From Acidobacteriota bacterium (GTDB lineage Bacteria > Acidobacteriota > Vicinamibacteria > Fen-336), in NCBI GenBank assembly GCA_011526565.1, contig WYBL01000009.1:1-64000 (forward strand): a DNA stretch of 64,000 bases, in the 5' to 3' direction. This document shows positions 24,253 to 31,582 of this stretch, in pieces (within the stretch, counting starts at the first letter, position 1; each line of letters opens with the position of its first letter). The position numbers were made by a program, and so were the translations under genes. The notes under the pieces were generated by a model. It saw only the letters and a list, made by a program, of their open reading frames with translations. It was not told the DNA's origin and did not search any database.

Positions 24253-26384
24253 CAGTAGAACAGCCTCACGAGGGCGAAGCCGGCGAAGAGCGGCTTCGAG
24301 GGGGCGCCGCAGATCCCGGCCGCGCACGAGGAGCGGTAGATGTCGCGGAAGCCGCCGCCGGGCAGGAAGCCGGTGACCCCCGCCGTCACCACGACGTTCT
24401 CGTTGAGCAGCGGGCGCCAGATCACGCCCGCGCCGCCGTCGAGGCCGATCGACTGCCGGACCCGGTCCTGGAACAGCAGCAGCCGCAGCACGTCGACGTC
24501 GTCGAAGCGGAGCAGGTTGAGGGCGGTCACCAGCTTCAGCTCCGGCTTGAGCTCGACGTCGACGCCGACGCCGAGCAGTTGCAGGCCCGGGTTCACGAAG
24601 CTGGCCTGGCCCTCGAACTTGTTGCTGCGCAGCGAGGGGATCAGCGAGCCGGGCGGCTTCAGCGTGACCGCCGTCTGCGTCAGCGCCACGCCGGTGCGGG
24701 TCCAGTAGCTGAACAGGCCGCCCGCGAAGTTGGACAGGTCGTAGATGACGTCGAAGCCCTCGGAGCGGGTGTCGTTGGGGTCGCCGTCGCCCGAGGCCCA
24801 CAGCGCCGAGACCTTGAAGCGCGCCCAGTCCTTGTCGATCGAGGCCTCGGCGGCGGCGAACCAGCCGCGAATCTCGTGCTCCTCGCCCGTGATCAGGTCG
24901 TTCTCGTCGGTGCCGCGCACGTGGTACAGGGCCGACGTCAGGTTCAGGCGGCCGAAGTGCCCGTCGCCGGTGAGCCCGAAGTACGTGGAGCGCACCGCGC
25001 GCTCCTCGACGCGGGCGATGCGGGCGGGACGCACCAGGAAGCCGTTCTTGTCGTAGTGGGTGTCGGCCGCCTCCCGCGAGTGGTGGAGGCTGGCCTGCAG
25101 CGTGAACCCCTTCACGAACGTGTCCTGGCGGAACAGGCTCGCGACGTAGACCTGCTGCTTGCGCTTCTCGAAGGTGTTGAGCTCGGAGTTGGTCTCCTTC
25201 TCCAGCAGGTCGAAGGCGGCCAGGTTGAAGCTCCAGCGGTTGGCTCCGAGGTTGCCGAACAGCCGCGCGCCGAGGTTGAAGTCGTTGAACAGGAAGCCGC
25301 GGGCGTCGGTGACGAAGGGCTGGATGCCGACGCGCAGCGACACCGCGTCGTAGCGCGGCGAGAGGTCGGCCAGCTTGACCTCCGCGAACGCCTCCTCGAG
25401 CGCCAGGTCGGCGCGCACGCGGGTCTCGTCCTCGCGCACGTCCGTGTAGACCTGGTTGCGCTCGCGGGTCGCCAGCACGTTGACGTTGGCGGCGAGCGTC
25501 GCCTTGAGCGCCCAGGTCTTCGGCTTGAACGCGGTCTGGCCCTTGAACAGCTCGGCCGAGACGAACGCGCGCGGTGTCGTGAAGAGCTGCTCGCCGCGGC
25601 CGAAGAACTCGTCCGTGTCGGGGCGCGAGGTGCTGACGCCGGTGAAGACCGGCGCGCGGCGGACCTCGGTCGGCGCGTCGAGGATGCCGGTCAGCACCAG
25701 GAAGAGGTCCTGGCCGGCGATCGGCAGGTCGCCCTTGAGGCGATTCTGGTTGTACGGGTCCTTCGCGCGGCCGGCGGGGAAGCGCGGGTCAGGGGGATAG
25801 GCGATCGACCAGCGGTCGGGCAGCGGCGCCGCCATCTGCGCACGGTCGCCGCGCGGGCGCGGATCGGGCCGCGGCGAGGGCTCGAAGGGCGCCTCCAGCC
25901 CGGCGTCGGCAGCGGCGCCCGCGGCGGGCTCCGCGTCCGCGCCGCCGTCGAGGCGGGGGATGCGGGCGAGCGGTGGCCACAGCACGCGGTCCTCGGGCAC
26001 GAAGAACGTCGCTCCGCCCATCGTCTCGAGGTAGACCGATCCCCCCTGGCGGGCCAGCGAGCGCACCGGCAGCCTGCGGCCGTCGGCAAGCTCGAGGATC
26101 TCGGCGGGCAGCTGCTCGAGCGCCGGCTCGACCACCTGGTCCTCGGCCACGCTGAAGGTGCGACCCGCGGCGGTCTGGAACACGACCTGCCCGTCGCGGC
26201 GCACGGCTTCGATCACGCGGAAGCGGCGCCCGTCCCGCAGCTCGAGCGTGAAGGGCGCCGGCTCCGGAGGGACCGGGGCCTCGGGCACCAGCGCGGGTCC
26301 GAAGCGCGGCTCCGATGCGAACGCAGCCGGGGCCGAGGCGGCGGCGAGGGCGAGCACCAGTGAAAGTGCAGGGGTGAGCCGCAT
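24252..26384 (-). CDS. outer-membrane beta-barrel, candidate porin partner of the decaheme cytochrome
   Basis: 710 residues with a signal peptide (MRLTPALSLVLALAAASAPAAFAS). Residues ~45-130 contain two similar beta segments (LELRDGRRFRVIEAV and LELADGRRLPVRSLA), then a Pro/Asp-rich linker. From ~190 onward there are many alternating strands typical of large barrels (FNLGARLFGNLGANRWSFNLA, GHFGRLNLTSALYH), ending in the aromatic VRLFY expected for BAM recognition. Similarity to MtrB/PioB or to alginate-export-type porins cannot be judged without a search; its one-base overlap with the decaheme gene supports a porin-cytochrome conduit. Divergent start 32 bases from the HbpS-like gene. Confidence 0.75.
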   Translation of the reverse strand: MRLTPALSLVLALAAASAPAAFASEPRFGPALVPEAPVPPEPAPFTLELRDGRRFRVIEAVRRDGQVVFQTAAGRTFSVAEDQVVEPALEQLPAEILELADGRRLPVRSLARQGGSVYLETMGGATFFVPEDRVLWPPLARIPRLDGGADAEPAAGAAADAGLEAPFEPSPRPDPRPRGDRAQMAAPLPDRWSIAYPPDPRFPAGRAKDPYNQNRLKGDLPIAGQDLFLVLTGILDAPTEVRRAPVFTGVSTSRPDTDEFFGRGEQLFTTPRAFVSAELFKGQTAFKPKTWALKATLAANVNVLATRERNQVYTDVREDETRVRADLALEEAFAEVKLADLSPRYDAVSLRVGIQPFVTDARGFLFNDFNLGARLFGNLGANRWSFNLAAFDLLEKETNSELNTFEKRKQQVYVASLFRQDTFVKGFTLQASLHHSREAADTHYDKNGFLVRPARIARVEERAVRSTYFGLTGDGHFGRLNLTSALYHVRGTDENDLITGEEHEIRGWFAAAEASIDKDWARFKVSALWASGDGDPNDTRSEGFDVIYDLSNFAGGLFSYWTRTGVALTQTAVTLKPPGSLIPSLRSNKFEGQASFVNPGLQLLGVGVDVELKPELKLVTALNLLRFDDVDVLRLLLFQDRVRQSIGLDGGAGVIWRPLLNENVVVTAGVTGFLPGGGFRDIYRSSCAAGICGAPSKPLFAGFALVRLFY

Positions 26385-26401
26385 CGCGAAGGCGCGCAGA
26401 G

Positions 26402-26407
26402 TATCAT
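26402..26407 (+). promoter_or_regulatory. possible shared divergent -10 element
   Basis: The 32-base gap between the barrel gene and the HbpS-like gene contains AGTATCAT (plus strand TATCAT, five of six consensus positions), whose complement ATGATACT can serve as a -10 for the barrel gene. On the plus strand the ATG is only 9 bases downstream, so a leaderless start is possible. No convincing -35 is visible. Suggestive only. Confidence 0.3.
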
Positions 26408-26416
26408 CCTCCGCCC

Positions 26417-28171
26417 ATGAGATGGCCCGCCCGCGCGACGGTCGCCGCCGTCGCGATCCTGCTGACCGCCTCGCTGGTGCCGGAGCTGCCCTCGGGAGCT
26501 CCACGCCCGCTGCTCGCGCTGGCCGCGCCGCCCGTGGCGCGGGCGGCGGGCCCGGGCGGCCCGGCCGCGATCCTGGTCGCCGACGACGTGGCAGCGGTGC
26601 TGCGCGCCGCCGCCGAGGCACTCGACGACCCGACGCTCGCGGTCGCCGTCGTCGACCGCGCGGGCACGATCCTCGGCGTCTACGCGCGGCCGCAGGCCGC
26701 GGAGCGCACGCCCGACGTCGCGGTCTCGCTCGCGCGCACGACCGCCTACTTCTCGAACGACCAGGCGCCGCTCAGCTCGCGCACCGTCCGCTTCATCAGC
26801 GGAATCCACTTTCCGCCGGGCATCTTCGACGCTCCCAACGCGGCGCTCTACGGCGTCGAGAACATCAACCGCGGCTGTACGCTGGACGACACGGGCGACG
26901 CGATCTTCAACGCGCCGATCGTGCGCCCGCGCTCGCTGGCCGGGACCTTCGGCGCGAGCCCGCTGCCGTGCCGGCCCGGCGACACCCGGGGCTGCGCCGT
27001 GGGCGGGCCCATCGCCGGCCTCGACGGGCAGCCGATCTGGTCGCTGGGCATCACGACCGGCAAGCGCGACCTGCTCGACAGCGACAACGGCGCGGAGTCG
27101 ACCATCGACCCCGGCGGCATCCCGCTCTACCGCGGGGCGCAACTCGTGGGTGGCGTGGGCGTCGCCGGCGTCGCGCGCGACCGGGCGGAGTTCGCGGCGC
27201 TGGTCGCGGCGCTCGGCGCGGGCCGCGGGTTGACCACGGGCATCGACCTGCCGAAGCCGCTGCCGCCACCGGGCGCCATCTACATCGAGGGCATCCGCCT
27301 GCCCTTCACATCCGCTGCTCCGGACCGGCGGCCCGCGGGTTCGGCACCCGGCCGCTTCTCCGACGGCGCGTACGTCGTCGCGCCGCGCGACGGGCGCCAG
27401 GCCCCGGAGGGCTACCTGATCGGGCCGCGCGGCAGCGCCGTGGCGGGCGGACTCGACGAGGCCGACGTGCGCCGCATCGTCGAGCAGGCCGTGGCCCAGG
27501 CCGAGCGCTCGCGGGCCCAGGTGCGACTGCCCTACGGGGGCGCGGCGCCGCGCTTCATCATCGCGGTCAGCGACGAGCGCGGCGAGGTGCTGGCCGAGTA
27601 CCGGATGGGCGACGCGCTGTTCGACGCGGTCGACGTCGTGCCCAGCAAGGCGCGCAACGCCTACTACTTCTCGACCCGCGAGGGCTACGACGTGCTGCGC
27701 GGCTACGTGCAACGCGCCGGCTACGGCTGGGACGAGCCGCCGCCGGGCCAGGGCTGGGCGCTCACCTCGCGCACGATCAGCTTCGGCGGCCAGCCGCTGT
27801 TCCCGCCGGGGATCGACCGCAACGCGCCGAGGACTCCGGGGCCGTGGTTCGAGCTGTTCGTCTACGACACGCTGAACCCGTGCAGCGAGGGGCCTGGCCC
27901 TTCGCGCGGTGGCGACCCTTCCTTCGTCAACCAGAACGGCATCACCTGGTTCCCGGGCTCCGCGCCGCTGTTCAAGAACGGGCGCCTCGTCGGCGGCCTC
28001 GGCGTGTCGGGCGACGGCGTCGAGCAGAACGACCTCGTCACCGCAGGCGGCGCCCAGGGCTTCGAGCCGCCGCTGGCGCTGCGCGTCGACAACAGCGAGA
28101 TCCGGTCGCTCGACGGCCGCAAGGTGCGCCTGCCTTATCTCAAGTTCCCGCGCAACCCCGAGCAGCCTTGA
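26417..28171 (+). CDS. secreted protein with two HbpS/GlcG-like (Haem_degrading/DUF336) domains
   Basis: 584 residues. An N-terminal hydrophobic stretch (TVAAVAILLTASLVPEL) and later Ala-rich region indicate export. Two HbpS/GlcG-like domains follow. The first (~50-265) has VAVVDRAGTILGVYARPQA, SLARTTAYFS and GGVGVAGVARD. The second (~345-575) has FIIAVSDERGEVLAEYRMGD, KARNAYYFSTREG and GGLGVSGDGVEQND. This fold binds heme (HbpS) or accompanies redox enzymes (GlcG), so its place in a cytochrome locus fits a heme-binding or sensing role, but heme ligands cannot be read from sequence. First gene of the six-gene plus-strand unit ending at 34689. Confidence 0.7.
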   Translation: MRWPARATVAAVAILLTASLVPELPSGAPRPLLALAAPPVARAAGPGGPAAILVADDVAAVLRAAAEALDDPTLAVAVVDRAGTILGVYARPQAAERTPDVAVSLARTTAYFSNDQAPLSSRTVRFISGIHFPPGIFDAPNAALYGVENINRGCTLDDTGDAIFNAPIVRPRSLAGTFGASPLPCRPGDTRGCAVGGPIAGLDGQPIWSLGITTGKRDLLDSDNGAESTIDPGGIPLYRGAQLVGGVGVAGVARDRAEFAALVAALGAGRGLTTGIDLPKPLPPPGAIYIEGIRLPFTSAAPDRRPAGSAPGRFSDGAYVVAPRDGRQAPEGYLIGPRGSAVAGGLDEADVRRIVEQAVAQAERSRAQVRLPYGGAAPRFIIAVSDERGEVLAEYRMGDALFDAVDVVPSKARNAYYFSTREGYDVLRGYVQRAGYGWDEPPPGQGWALTSRTISFGGQPLFPPGIDRNAPRTPGPWFELFVYDTLNPCSEGPGPSRGGDPSFVNQNGITWFPGSAPLFKNGRLVGGLGVSGDGVEQNDLVTAGGAQGFEPPLALRVDNSEIRSLDGRKVRLPYLKFPRNPEQP

Positions 28172-28211
28172 GAGTGGCCGCGATTGCTGTAGCATCGCGC
28201 CCGCTTCGCTG

Positions 28212-29321
28212 ATGACGATCGGCCACCACAGCCGACCGTTCCTGCGCCGGGCCGCGGCCCTCGCGCTCCTGCTGCTGCCGGCGGTGCCGGCTCGCTCCCA
28301 GGAGGTGCTGGGCCCGGCCGAGTGCATTCGCTGCCACAACCATTCGCTGCAGGCCGAGCGCTGGCAGAAGCGCGAGGTGGAGCAGTTCGGCCGCAAGGCC
28401 CACTTCAACACGCTCGGCCAGCTCCGCCTGCCCGAGGCGCAGAAGATCGCCCGTCTCGCCGGGCTGCGCCCCGACGACGCGCGCTGCGTCGCCTGCCACG
28501 GCACCGTCGTGCGCGGCCGGCCGCGGGCGGGCGTCTCCTGCGAGAGCTGCCATGGGCCGGGCTCGAAGTACAACGAGCCGCACCAGAAGCCGGACCAGTA
28601 CGCGCTGTCGGTGTCGCTGGGCATGGCGGACCTGCGCGTCAAGCCGGCCAACATCGTCGAGGTCTGCGTGCGCTGCCACGTCACGGTCGACGGCGACCTG
28701 CGCGACGCGGGCCATCCCGCGGGCGAGAAGTTCGACGTCGCGGCTTCGCTGGCCAAGATCGAGCACTGGGTGTGGGAGAAGCGGCGCACGGTGATCGACA
28801 TGAAGGAGATCGACCGCCTCGGCCGCGCGGCCGTGGCGCGGCAGGTCGCGAAGATCCCGCCCCCGAAGCCGCGCCCGGAGGGCGTGGCCGCAGAGGCCTC
28901 CGCGCCGGCGGCCTCCGGCCGCGGGCTCGATCCGGCCGCTGCCCAGCCGCTGCCCGACGACTACACGGAGCCGGCTGTCGCCGCGCCGGGAGGCGACTTC
29001 GATCTGCCCGCGTTCGACGTGGCCGGTCCGGCCGCGACCTCCGCGGGTTCGCCCTTCGCGACCGCGCGCGCGGCGCAGGGGGCCGGCGCCAGCGAGCGCA
29101 AGCCGGCCCCGCGCTCCCGCCTGGCGCTGCGGCAGGAGGCCCTGAAGCTGCTGCTGGAGGCGGCCCGCGCGGGTCGCGGCCCGGGTGCGTTCGCCCCTGG
29201 CGAGTACGGCGGGCCCGACAGCGAGCTGCTGCGGCTGCAGGACGAACTCTTCGGCCTGGCGCTGCGTCCCGCGCCGGCCGCGACGCCGACCCCCGCGCCG
29301 TCGCCGGGAGGCACGCCGTGA
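28212..29321 (+). CDS. tetraheme c-type cytochrome (cytochrome c554-like)
   Basis: 369 residues with a signal peptide (RRAAALALLLLPAVPARS) and four CXXCH sites in the first half: CIRCH, CVACH, CESCH, CVRCH. The arrangement with CESCHGPG resembles the cytochrome c554 family, periplasmic electron carriers. The C-terminal ~170 residues are Pro/Ala-rich and heme-free, ending in GTP, and may be a flexible tether. Start ATG at 28212 follows a 40-base gap with no obvious promoter, so it is probably co-transcribed with the HbpS-like gene. Its stop overlaps the FeS gene as GTGA. Confidence 0.88.
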   Translation: MTIGHHSRPFLRRAAALALLLLPAVPARSQEVLGPAECIRCHNHSLQAERWQKREVEQFGRKAHFNTLGQLRLPEAQKIARLAGLRPDDARCVACHGTVVRGRPRAGVSCESCHGPGSKYNEPHQKPDQYALSVSLGMADLRVKPANIVEVCVRCHVTVDGDLRDAGHPAGEKFDVAASLAKIEHWVWEKRRTVIDMKEIDRLGRAAVARQVAKIPPPKPRPEGVAAEASAPAASGRGLDPAAAQPLPDDYTEPAVAAPGGDFDLPAFDVAGPAATSAGSPFATARAAQGAGASERKPAPRSRLALRQEALKLLLEAARAGRGPGAFAPGEYGGPDSELLRLQDELFGLALRPAPAATPTPAPSPGGTP

Positions 29322-30751
29322 GCGTCGACCGCGTGGAACTCATGGCCCGCCACGAGCAGCGCCTGCGGCTGATGGTGCCGGCGCCGCTCGACGACCTGCT
29401 GCCGCTCTCGCTGTTCCAGGGCCTGCCCGAGAAGGTGCGGCCGAAGGTGCTCGACAAGGCCCGCCGCAACCTGCACTTCGTCGACTACCAGGACGGCGAG
29501 CTGGTGCTGCGGGCCGGCGCCTACTCGGACACGGCGTACTTCGTCGTCAAGGGCGAGGTCGAGGTGCTGGTGCCGGAGAGCGAGCGCCGCCTGGGGCCTG
29601 CTGAAGGCCACGAACCGGTGCTGATGGGCCCGGGCGAGCTGCTGGGCGAGCTCTCGGCGCTGACCCGCTTCCCGGCCTCGGCCGACGTGCGCGCGCGCGG
29701 GCCCGTGACGCTGCTGCACGTCAAGGTGCCCGGCCTGCGCATGCTGCTGGCAGCCTCGAAGGAGCTGAAGAAGTTCCTCGACGAGCGCTACCGCAAGCGC
29801 GCGCTGAAGGCGCTGTTCGGCCAGGCGCCGATCTTCGCCGGGTTGCCGGACGACGCCCTCGAGGCGCTGAAGGAGAAGGCCGAGCTGGTCTCGTTCGAGC
29901 CGGGCGCGGTGATCGAGGAGGAAGGCGCGCCCGCCAGCCACCTCTACGTCGTGCGCGGCGGCTACGTGAAGGTCAGCGTTCGCGCCGGCACCGCGGACCT
30001 GGCCGTGACCTACCTGCGCACGGGCGACTGCGCGGGCGAAGGCGCGGTGCTCGAGGACGCGGCGTGGCCGTTCCGGCTGCAGGCGCTCGAGCACGTCGAG
30101 GCCGTGAAGCTGAAGCTCGAGGACGTGCGCGCCGCTGCGCCGGGCGCTTCCGCGTTCGAGGACGCGCTGTGGCGCGGGGCGATCGAGCGGCTCAAGGCGC
30201 GCGGCGCGGTGCTCGACGACCCGCTGGCCGCCGAGCACGTGCAGATGGCCATGGACACCGGGCTGATCCACGGCGAGTCGGTGCTGCTCGTCGACCTCGC
30301 CGCCTGCACCTCCTGCGACGAGTGCGTGCGCGGCTGCGCCTCCACCCACGGCGGGGTGCCGCGCTTCCTGCGCGAGGGCACGACGTATCGGCACTGGCTG
30401 ATCGCGACCGCGTGCTACCAGTGCACCGATCCCGTGTGCATGATCGACTGCCCGACGGGGGCCATCTCGCGCCAGATGGGCACGCTCGAGGTCACGATCA
30501 ACGCGCTCGACCACCCGACCCGGCCCTGCATCGGCTGCGGCAACTGCGCCAAGCGCTGCCCGTGGGGCAACATCGTGATGCACGAGCCGGGCACGCTGCG
30601 GCCGGACGGCAAGCCGGTCGAGTTCGCGACCAAGTGCGACCTGTGCGTCGGCCGCGCCGAGGGCCCGGCCTGCGTGCAGATGTGCCCGCACGGCTGCGCG
30701 ACCCGCGTCTCCTTCAAGGACCTCGGCCGCGTGGCCGCGCTGCTCGGGTAG
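29318..30751 (+). CDS. two cNMP-binding-fold domains fused to a four-[4Fe-4S] ferredoxin module
   Basis: 477-residue soluble fusion, with no signal peptide or twin-arginine motif, so cytoplasmic. Two cyclic-nucleotide-binding folds occupy about 30-150 and 170-290 (YFVVKGEVEVLV and LYVVRGGYVKVSV are their core strands). The phosphate-binding cassettes read GELSALTRFPASA and GEGAVLEDAAWPF, so the Arg that contacts cyclic phosphate is absent from both; cAMP binding is doubtful. From ~320 comes a DmsB/NrfC-type module with four Cys clusters: CTSCDECVRGC, CYQCTDPVCMIDC, CIGCGNCAKRCPWG and CDLC ... CVQMCPHGC. It should pass electrons to or from the cytochrome b encoded next. GTG start at 29318. Confidence 0.88.
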   Translation: MSVDRVELMARHEQRLRLMVPAPLDDLLPLSLFQGLPEKVRPKVLDKARRNLHFVDYQDGELVLRAGAYSDTAYFVVKGEVEVLVPESERRLGPAEGHEPVLMGPGELLGELSALTRFPASADVRARGPVTLLHVKVPGLRMLLAASKELKKFLDERYRKRALKALFGQAPIFAGLPDDALEALKEKAELVSFEPGAVIEEEGAPASHLYVVRGGYVKVSVRAGTADLAVTYLRTGDCAGEGAVLEDAAWPFRLQALEHVEAVKLKLEDVRAAAPGASAFEDALWRGAIERLKARGAVLDDPLAAEHVQMAMDTGLIHGESVLLVDLAACTSCDECVRGCASTHGGVPRFLREGTTYRHWLIATACYQCTDPVCMIDCPTGAISRQMGTLEVTINALDHPTRPCIGCGNCAKRCPWGNIVMHEPGTLRPDGKPVEFATKCDLCVGRAEGPACVQMCPHGCATRVSFKDLGRVAALLG

Positions 30752-30756
30752 CCTCG

Positions 30757-31581
30757 ATGCGCGCCTCGACCCGCAAGCGGCTGATCCCCAAGCGCCTCGA
30801 CCTGCTGGCGGCGACCGCGGCCGCCAGCGCGGCGTGCGGGCTGGCTTTCGCGGCCTCGTCGCTGTCGGGGCCGTGGAGCCCCAAGCGCGGGCTCGGCCTC
30901 GTCTTCGGGATCGCCGCGGCGCTGTGCTTCACGATCGCGATGGCCTACCCGGCACGGCGCCCGCGAGCGCGGCCCCTGCGCAACGCCGAGGACTGGTTCC
31001 AGGCCCACGTCTACCTCGGGGTGCTGGGGCTGGTGCTGACCCTGACCCACGCCGGCTTCGCGTGGCCGGCGGGGTTCATGGGCTGGACGCTGCTGCTGGG
31101 CTCGGCGCTGACCGCTGCCACCGGTCTCGGCGGCGCGTTCCTGCAGAAGGCGCTGCCGGCGGCGGCGACCGAGGGGCTGCGCGTGTACGCCATGCACGAC
31201 CGCATCCCGGGGCTGGTCGCCGACGCGCGGGCGAAGGCCGAGCAGGCCATGGAGGGCGCGGGGGAGGCGCTGCAGGGGCTGTGGGAGGAGCGGCTGGCGC
31301 CGCGCTTCGCGGCCCCGGAGCCGCGCTGGAGCTACCTGATCGACGTGCGCGCGGGCCGCGAGGACGAGTTGCGCCCGCTGCGGCGGCTGGCGCCGTTCGT
31401 CGAGGCCGAGGACCGCGAGCGGATCGACCGGCTGCTCGCGCTCTTCGCGACCAAGCTCGAGCTCGACGCCCAGCTACGCCTGCAGCGGGTGCTGCGCGGC
31501 TGGCTCTCGTGGCACGCGTGGCCGGCGGGCGCCCTGCTCGGGCTGCTGGTCCTCCACGTGCTCGGCTTCCTGGTGTACTGA
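30757..31581 (+). CDS. diheme cytochrome b-like inner-membrane protein
   Basis: 274 residues with membrane helices near 17-37, 46-65, 82-105, 108-130 and 255-273, and a polar middle section (~140-240). Two histidine pairs have matching 14-residue spacing: AHVYLGVLGLVLTLTH in the third helix and WHAWPAGALLGLLVLH in the last. Such spacing in paired helices is the classic bis-His arrangement of two b hemes in one four-helix bundle (as in cytochrome b of NarI-like and b561-like proteins). I infer a quinone-linked membrane subunit connecting the FeS protein (5 bases upstream) with the anchored decaheme cytochrome (1 base downstream). Not a recognised named family. Confidence 0.65.
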   Translation: MRASTRKRLIPKRLDLLAATAAASAACGLAFAASSLSGPWSPKRGLGLVFGIAAALCFTIAMAYPARRPRARPLRNAEDWFQAHVYLGVLGLVLTLTHAGFAWPAGFMGWTLLLGSALTAATGLGGAFLQKALPAAATEGLRVYAMHDRIPGLVADARAKAEQAMEGAGEALQGLWEERLAPRFAAPEPRWSYLIDVRAGREDELRPLRRLAPFVEAEDRERIDRLLALFATKLELDAQLRLQRVLRGWLSWHAWPAGALLGLLVLHVLGFLVY

Positions 31582-31582
31582 G

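Noticed and set aside
20446-24258. 1270-codon plus-strand frame opposite the decaheme gene
   Set aside because: Val/Ala/Arg/His/Asp-rich antisense shadow with no recognisable segment.
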